64,000 nucleotides of DNA from Elmis aenea (Eukaryota > Arthropoda > Insecta > Coleoptera > Elmidae). The stretch spans positions 37,826,970-37,890,969 of the forward strand of contig OX393579.1 in assembly GCA_947652605.1 (NCBI GenBank). Direction: 5' to 3'. Positions 57,774-64,000 of the stretch are shown here, in pieces; the stretch's first letter is position 1; each line of letters opens with the position of its first letter. Both the position numbers and the translations under genes were made by a program. Below the pieces are notes generated by a model. That model had not been told where the DNA came from, made no database searches, and saw only the letters and a list, made by a program, of their open reading frames with translations.

Positions 57774-58663
57774 CAGGGTGGGGCACGGGAACCGACTGTT
57801 TTTAAATTGATTAGTACTCTGCTATTAAGAAAGGTAGCGTCGTGTGACAGGTGTCATTTAATTCCTTAGCTCAAAGCATTTTATTATCAACTAACATGGA
57901 GCCGTGGACACTAGAGCACCCCGGTTCAGCGCGAGTTTCGCCGCAGATTCAATATTCATAGAAATGACTCTGTTCCTGCTCATGACACAATTTTACGTTG
58001 GGTAAACAATATTCGAACAAGAGGCCCAATGATGAAAAAGAATCCGCCCGGCCCCCAACGTACTATGCGTACTCCAGAGAACGTGGAAAGAGTCAGACAA
58101 GCGGTACTGCGAAGCCCAGGCCGCTCTGCTCGAAGACATTCAGCTGCACTCACATCAGCAATCGTACTGTAAGGCGGATTTTGTATGGTGAACTACGTTT
58201 CCATTCATAGAAACAAGCGGTTGTGCAGAAATTGAATGTAAGGGATTACCCTCAACGATTGCTTTTGCACAGGAAATGCTTGCACTCTTCGAGCAAAATG
58301 AAGACATGAGCGATGGTCCATTTCCACTTTAATGGGGCCGTCAACAAACAAAGTTGTCGGTATTGGGCTGCTGAAAATCCGCGACAATTACACGAAAAAC
58401 CGCTGCATAGCCCGAAGGTGGCAAAGTTTACCCAACGTAAAATTGTGTCATGAGCGGGAACAGAGTAATTTCTATGAATATTGAATCTATCTACGGCGAA
58501 ACTCGCGCCGAGCCGCGGTGCTCTAGTGTCCACGGCTCCATGTTAGTTGATAATAAAATGCTTTGAGCTAAGGAATTAAATGACACCTGTCACACGACGC
58601 TACCTTTCTTAATAGCAGAGTACTAATCAATTTAAAAACAGTCGGTTCCCGTGCCCCACCCTG
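57774..58663. mobile_element. Tc1/mariner-type element turned into a fold-back of its own 5' part
   Basis: TA|CAGGGTGGGGCACGGGAACC begins it and the complement plus TA ends it. Arms of about 233 bp (57774-58006 and 58430-58663) pair almost perfectly, including the start of the coding region (TGGAGCCGTGGACACTAGAG). The region between them carries a gapped transposase: a helix-turn-helix-like part (HDTILRWV, RTRGPMMKKNPPGPQRT, TPENVERVRQAVLRSPGRSA) and, after a deletion, AHFH-like HFHFNGAVNK...CRYWAAENPRQLHEKPLHSP. The downstream half is the inverted copy of the 5' part in place of the element's own 3' half. Frames 57998-58210 and 58252-58533 are portions of this and not genes. Confidence 0.85.
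57980..58430 (+). pseudogene. Transposase relic with DUF4817-like N-terminus
   Basis: This is the plus-strand coding remnant inside the element above. The N-terminal block (T..LRWV.N...RG.M.K..PPGP.RT.RTPENVE.VR.AVL.SP.RSARRH) matches the HTH region often annotated DUF4817 in insect Tc3/mariner-like transposases. The later NGAVNKQSCRYWAAENP and KPLHSPKV blocks lie in the catalytic domain near the second Asp. Two frameshifts and a deletion between them remove the first catalytic Asp. Dead. Assignment is from recalled family pattern and not a search. Confidence 0.65.
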
Positions 58664-58669
58664 TATATT

Positions 58670-59329
58670 ATGTAGAGCTGCCTCAATTCAAAAATTTTAA
58701 ATGGAACATTAACCTTGTTTCTGCCATGAAACTTTATTAGTTCATAATGCATTTCTATTGCATTCGCATTATTTTACCTAAAATAATAAAATTTATAATT
58801 ATTTTACAAATAACTGCTTTTTAAATAAATAAAGTAGTAAAGATGACCAAACCACGGCAGTTTTTTATGCATGATTAAGTAGATCCAGCTAGTTGCAGTA
58901 TTTCGTAAAAATTTATTAAAACTACCATTCATCATGAACTTGCAAAAAATTCTGGGCGTTGTAAGATAAACTAAAAATATATTATACCAAATATATTTCA
59001 GAAAGAATTAATTTTTCTGTAAGATGATGTAAAACAATAGAGGGTGTCTTTCTTAAATTAATTTTTTTAAGTTTAAAGTTAAGCCTAAAGACCGAACAAA
59101 ACAAACACACTGTGTACTATTTTATAAGTTTAATTATGCAGAAGTTACTTTAGGAGTGTTATTAATAATACACCCAAAATATTTTGCATTGGCACTGTCA
59201 AACCACTAAATATGAATATTTTGTACCCGTCAACATTTTTAAAAAACGAAATTAACTCAAAACAATATTAGGTATAAAATACCTAGTTTCAATTTCTCAA
59301 CGTTTATGAACTTGTGTCCCTCTTTTTCA
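58670..59329. other. No gene seen
   Basis: AT-rich spacer; no supported feature. Confidence 0.45.
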
Positions 59330-59540
59330 GATCAATTTATATTGCGCTCCCCTTTTAATCCTTTTACATGGATTTAGTGGCGATTAAATAAAAAAAGTTC
59401 CAACAAGTCCTACAAATATGTTTAAATCCGTCCCGTTTTATACTGGTGACGTTTAATTTCAATATACAGTTTTCCCTTTCATTTTTTCGCTCCCCCTTTC
59501 AAATATTTTGCGTCCCCCAAAGGCCACGCCGCACAAAATT
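59330..59540 (+). repeat. Interspersed repeat shared with 51.6-51.9 kb
   Basis: Contains CGTCCCGTTTTATACTGGTG, GCTCCCCTTT and GCGTCCCCCAAAGGCC. The first block is shared with 51730 (see there). The GC-rich CCCC pieces resemble degraded hAT-type interior sequence. Ends not identified. Confidence 0.45.
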
Positions 59541-60836
59541 GTTATGTTTGGTATTTAAAAAACAAATAAAACTTGGATATAATTTGGACTAACTTTTAGT
59601 GTTGCATATGAACAGAAATCAGTCAAACTCGAAGGACCATAAGTTGAATTCAATATAACAAACGAAAGGTTGAGTTCACTTATTATAATAAGGTGCACAT
59701 ACCACGAGATATGAGCAAATGCCCTGTTTCTTCTTTTCGCCCGAAGAAGGCCTTAATGGCGGGCATGCGCGACAGCCATGAAACCAACCAAAACCGCGCC
59801 ACAAAAAGCAAAATTTAAAAATAAAACAAAACGCACATTAAGCTCGACGACCAACACCTTACATTTAGTTCATGAGATAATATTTTACTTTATTTATATT
59901 TTTACTATACCTGTTCTATTACATTAACTTCTGGTTGTGTTTGCATAGTTTCTTTATAAGCGATCTAATACTATGTAATTAAATAAATAGTATAAGCAAA
60001 ATCAAATCAAAAATCATAGATACAATTAATGAATGTTATTCTATTAAAAAAAACGTATATCCATCTTACTGCAGCTATATGCACAGTGAAAACTAAATAT
60101 AATTTTAATTTTTTTTTTAAATCCATCACTTTAAGTTAACCAGAGATTTTATTTTATTTGTTTTGTTTCCCTATTTGAAATGACGTTGTTAACACACCTG
60201 CAGAAGTTAAATTACGCTGTGTTAATAAACAGGCAGGAAATGAAACTTTGCCTTTATTTTAGCTATATGATGGAGAAATAAACTACGTAGATATCTGTTC
60301 AACCTCAAAACAATTTTGATAACATCAAAACAGGACGCAACAAATATTTCTCTGGTACAGCCGGAAATGGATGTTACAAAAACAAAACAAAAAGTAATTA
60401 TATAAATGTCTGTTTATAAACAAACGTGTTTTAGTTAGTAAGCAAAAAGTAAAACATGAATTTTTAAAGCAATTACAATTTGTACTTTGTGTATAACAAT
60501 ATTAAACCTTAAATATAAATAGTAGATCGTTTAAAACTGATTTAGAAGCGCTTTGTATTTTCTTTTCATTTCGCCTATAAATTCATTTCTAACGTCGTTT
60601 CTTTAATAATAAAGACCGCAGAAAGGTTATGACCTGTAAGCTTTCGCCAAATATTTCAAATTACATGCTAAGAAGAGGCAATCATGCTGTGCTACAGTTT
60701 CCTTACTTTAAAAATTATTCTTTTTGCAGCGTTTTCTGAGCGAAATACTTGGATTCGCATTTAACGTTATTTTTTTGCCATTTCAAATTGAATCGTAATG
60801 GGTTTCGTGTGCAATTGAGCAGAAGAATCATTGAAG
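59541..60836. other. No gene seen
   Basis: AT-rich sequence; a slightly GC-richer stretch at 59720-59810 has no recognised frame. Confidence 0.45.
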
Positions 60837-61696
60837 CCTGCATTAACGAATACGTTAAAAGTACAGTACTTATATACGATGTGCATGTTACTGTGAAAGA
60901 CTGAAATACGGTAAATCCTAGGTTATACCGGTAAATACTAGATTTTACCGGTAAATCCTGGCTTTCACCAGGGTGAGGTGGTAAAGGTCTAAAAAAAGCT
61001 TGTAAACGCTTCCATTTTCGGCTTTCATTGTGTTTTTATTTAAAAAAAAGCTTTAACTAACCTTTTACCCAACCATCGTTTGTTTGGTCAATAATTGAGG
61101 GTCAGTGGTTTCCAGCCTCTAGTGCGCGCCCCCTAGGGGGCACGAGACTATTGCAGGGGGGGCGCAGCTGTTACCAAAATATCATTTTTGAATACAAAAA
61201 AATAGAAATAACTTTATTTACACAGAATATTTTGTAGCCCATTAGATAATTATTATATCAGGACAGGATGTATGAAATTAGATTGTTACGAAAAGCGAGA
61301 GGGGGCGCAAAATTTTTTTATGAAAAAGGGGGGTGGAGGTACAAAAGGTTGGAAACAACTGGGTTAAAGGCTGGTTAAAGCTTTTTTTACAAATAAACAA
61401 TAAAAAGCTAATCTTAAAAACACTTTTATTTCACGGTTTTCATAAAAAAAGATCTTTAACTTACCTTTCACCTGACCCTCGTTCATTTGGTCAGCAACAA
61501 AGAGCAAGGTTAAAGGTTGGTTGTAACTTTTTTTTAATAAATAATAAAAAAGAAGCTAATTTCGGACTTTTACCACCTCATTATGCTTAATGCTAGAATT
61601 TACTGGTAAAACCTAGTATTTACCGAAATTCAGGCTTTTACAGGGACATGCACATAGTATAAAATACTGAAATTTCATCGTATTCGTTAATACAGG
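60837..61696. mobile_element. Palindromic element with CCTG(C/T)ATTAACGAATACG ends
   Basis: Left CCTGCATTAACGAATACG pairs with right CGTATTCGTTAATACAGG. Pairing continues inward through ATGTGCATGT, repeated CCGGTAAAT/ATTTACC, GGTGGTAAA and AAAAAAAGCTTTAAC. The arms also hold tandem copies of TACCGGTAAAT(C/A)CT. A separate hAT-type MITE is inserted off-centre (61103-61361). The target duplication of the outer element is unclear. The frame 61333-61590 lies across arm DNA and is not a gene. Confidence 0.75.
61103..61361. mobile_element. hAT-like MITE nested in the palindrome
   Basis: Left CAGTGGTTTCCAGCCT pairs with right AGGTTGGAAACAACTG. These resemble CAGTGGTTCTCAACC ends of Charlie-type hAT elements. 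GC-rich GCGCGCCCCCTAGGGGGC and GGGGGCGCA blocks lie near each end. A clean 8-bp duplication could not be shown (left TTGAGGGT, right GGTTAAAG). The surrounding palindrome's two halves read continuously if it is removed. Confidence 0.65.
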
Positions 61697-61699
61697 ATT

Positions 61700-62120
61700 T
61701 AATGGTTCTAAATTTATGAAAATTAAATAATTTTAAATTTTCTGCCATAGCGTACACTGTGAATTAAAGTTTCATGAAATGCTGTCACCTTTTACACCAC
61801 ATGTTATTCACACTTCAATTATATTGTTGGATTTAAAAAAAAAATTTAATAAACCTTATGTATTGGGCCAAATTACGTATACTAAAACACAAAATTATAT
61901 TCGGAGTCTTAGTGTATTTTATAGAAAGACGTATTTAATATTTTTTGTTTTTTTATTGAAATCGAGTAGGTATTTTAATACTTTTGTTAACTTACACAGA
62001 TAAACAAAAAATAAAAGCCTTATCGTATAGACGAGAGCTAGTAGCATTAAGAGTTGACAGTTGGGAGCCAAATGATCACGATAGCTTAAAAATCCCCTAA
62101 AGAGTGTTTGTAACAAAATG
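61700..62120. other. No gene seen
   Basis: AT-rich; frame 61779-62003 has no domain. Confidence 0.4.
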
Positions 62121-62124
62121 TACT

Positions 62125-62832
62125 GACCACAGAAGGTCACGATATATTGTCGCTAAAATCTGATCAAGTCTGTTTTATTGCATCAAGAACATTAAAACTA
62201 AATGTTTTACAGAGTTATACGTGCCACTGGCCATTTCCTTCCAAAAACTAGGTGGAAAACTGAAAAGTTGAATAATAAAAGTAATTTTTGCGATCGCGTT
62301 GGCCATCAAACCGTCAGAGATAAAATTGAAAATTTTTAAATCATCAATTCGCGCATCCTTTTCAAGTAAAATGGTGCATGGTTTTTGAAAAAGTCCTAAA
62401 CAGTTCTGGAGAAAAACGTCAAAAACGAAACCCTTGCAAAAGAGCTATGATTTGAGAAGTTGTATAACTAAATCTATACAACGCATGGGCGTTTAACATA
62501 CGGGAAACCGTTTTTGGAAGGGTCTCGTTTATAACGTTTTTCTCCGGAACCGTTTAGGATTTTTTCAAAAAATTTGCACCATTTTAGTTGCAAAGGATGC
62601 GGACATTAGTAAATAGAAGAATTTTGACTTTATGTCTGACGGTTTCATGGCCAACGCGATCGCAAAAATTACTTTTATCATTCTGCCTTTCAGTTTTTCC
62701 CCTATTTTTGCGAAGAAAATGGCCAGCTGCACGTATAACTCTGCAAAACCTTTAGTTTTGATGTTTTTGATGCAATAAACACAGCCTTGATCAGATTCTA
62801 GCGTCAACATTATCTCCCTTGTGAGATGGTCT
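62125..62832. repeat. Large palindrome with ~350-bp arms and almost no loop
   Basis: CTGATCAAG.CTGTTTTATTGC, TTTTGCGATCGCGTTGGCCA, CATCCTTTTCAAGTAAAATG and GGAGAAAAACGT on the left are mirrored on the right, meeting near 62487 between CAACGCATGGGCGTTTAACA and its surroundings. The arms match with scattered mismatches. Frame 62565-62843 (-) is arm DNA. A fragment of the same family lies at 45.4 kb. Confidence 0.8.
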
Positions 62833-62839
62833 TCGTGGC

Positions 62840-63089
62840 GCACGGGTAAGTGGCCATTTATTCAGGAAAAAAAAATATGGTCAAAAGACGTATTCATTTT
62901 CTTTTAACAAGAAAAATATACCAGTGCCATTCGAAAGCAAAGTTGAATACCGTTTGGTTTTAAAACCAAAAACTTTCAAGCATATACATACATAGATTTA
63001 TTATATTTTATGCAGTTTACTTTATAAATAATGAACAAATTGACCGAAATTCGAGCTGCAGCATGCAAATCACACTTATTAAATTACAT
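62840..63089. other. No gene seen
   Basis: AT-rich spacer; no supported feature. Confidence 0.4.
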
Positions 63090-63380
63090 TGAGCGTACGT
63101 TTAAATTTGGTTAAGCTGCTAAATATGATATCGACAAAATAGTCCTAGAGAAGTTTGAAATGTTTTTTTTTTAACGGTATACATTCCTAAATAAAGTTCG
63201 AATAATTTTCAAAAATAGATTTTTGGGATTTCCTCTTTGTATAAGTTCCGGTTATTTTATTTCAATTTTTTGTTTGAATTATTACTCAGCATATTGTTTA
63301 GTAACCAAATTAATTTAAATCTTTGCTCTAGCTCTCATAATAAGTCAGATTTCCATACTGGAATTCGCATTTCAAGCAAC
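63090..63380 (-). mobile_element. Old fragment of the 27.2-kb/window-start MITE group
   Basis: AATTTGGTTAAGCTGCTAAAT and, at the other side, CTAGCTCTCATAATAAGTCAG then TTTCCATACTGGAAT resemble the subterminal parts of the 27.2-kb family and of the window-start element. No CCCTG end remains. Confidence 0.45.
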
Positions 63381-63539
63381 CAGTTTAAGGTTTAGAGCAA
63401 TATTTTATTGTGCAAGTTTATCTGCACCGCGGTTATAACGTCCGCCTCCAGCATGTTACAATCAATTACAAAACTTGGACAGCCACCCGTGTTCTTTAAG
63501 TAGCAAGAATTTAAATTTCGGAACAAGATAGTCGTGAAG

Positions 63540-63780
63540 CAAGCACCTCATTGACCGGCAGGCGGCAGCTCACCGGCCGTTTTTCGGTCAACGCTTGAAC
63601 TTGGGCAACGTAGCGGTCCGATAAGTCCGCGAGTTTTATCGGGGACGCCGCGAGTTTTATCTGGGGCCCAACCAACACGCGACGTCGGAGACCGCCTCGC
63701 ATCCTTCGATTCCACAATAAACCGGGATTTCGCCGTTATAGTCAAACTGGTCGCGGCCAATTTAATTTGCAGCCGTTAAA
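63540..63780. other. GC-rich patch of unknown identity
   Basis: Markedly richer in GC and CpG than anything nearby (GACCGGCAGGCGGCAGCTCA, TCGCGGCCAATTTAATTTGC). A direct repeat CCGCGAGTTTTATC occurs twice (63628 and 63648). The plus strand is open from about 63609 to a TAA near 63856 (SFIGDAASFIWGPTNTRRR... then RFHNKPGFRRYSQTGRG), and overlapping minus frames exist at 63511-63717 and 63548-63760. No domain recognised. It could be a promoter-proximal exon or 5' region of a host gene extending past the window, or GC-rich transposon interior. Confidence 0.35.
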
Positions 63781-64000
63781 TATTCCTTCCGACTCATCAC
63801 CCATCATAAAACCTTCCCAATTCTCAATAAAAATTTTGTATATATTCTCACATTAACACACAAACAAAATTCTTTTCCACAATAAAATACCATTTTCATA
63901 CCATAGTTGCAAGAGCTAGCCTACTTAAACTTGCCAAATTACTGTTACTCCTAAACATTGGCCAGCGACGCCGTTTACACAATATCTACTAAATGTCAAC

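Noticed and set aside
1..64000. CRISPR arrays, tRNA or rRNA genes, bacterial operons
   Set aside because: No regularly spaced direct repeats with unique spacers, no tRNA cloverleaf with A/B boxes, and no dense coding; composition and element content are those of an animal nuclear genome.

Overview
This window looks like transposon-dense, strongly AT-rich intergenic (or intronic) DNA from an arthropod nuclear genome, most likely an insect. A beetle is a guess I cannot test from sequence alone. The basis is the mix of element families: mariner and Tc1-like DNA transposons with CAGGG(T) ends and TA target duplications, piggyBac, hAT, pogo/Tigger, and several LINE clades, plus a short TTAGG-type array. 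I found no intact host gene, no tRNA or rRNA, no CRISPR array and no bacterial-style operon. Nearly all short open frames are chance frames or fall inside repeats.

Layout. 1-6.4 kb: MITE remnants, a decayed LINE RT (1.05-1.49 kb), a 545-bp MITE (3.64-4.19 kb), a TA-flanked pogo-like element (4.69-5.46 kb), and pieces of a LINE 3' end and a LINE ORF1. 7.3-16.5 kb: the first copy of a hairpin family, an hAT-type element with a perfect 8-bp target duplication carrying a nested palindromic element, several TA-flanked MITEs, a 352-bp tandem duplication, and a piggyBac MITE with TTAA on both sides. 17.7-28.7 kb: second hairpin copy, a mariner transposase pseudogene split by an hAT element, a pogo/Tigger relic, and a 1.48-kb fold-back element with ~0.57-kb arms. 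29.8-32.8 kb: a piggyBac element with a recognisable but broken transposase, abutting a mariner relic. 33.5-45 kb: decayed fold-back copies, LINE fragments, the third hairpin copy, an hAT MITE with a perfect TSD, and two inverted ~0.4-kb blocks 3.5 kb apart that may be the ends of one 4.3-kb element. 46-57.3 kb: the best preserved LINE ORF (46.86-48.17 kb), two further LINE relics, and a region of short stem-loops of unknown origin. 57.7-64 kb: a Tc1/mariner-type element that has become a fold-back of its own 5' end, two more palindromes (one with a nested hAT MITE), and a GC-rich patch near the right edge.

No functional gene network is visible. The main readable content is the order of insertion events: hAT into mariner, TA-element into hAT, hAT-like into palindrome. 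The second theme is repeated production of long inverted repeats from different transposon families.
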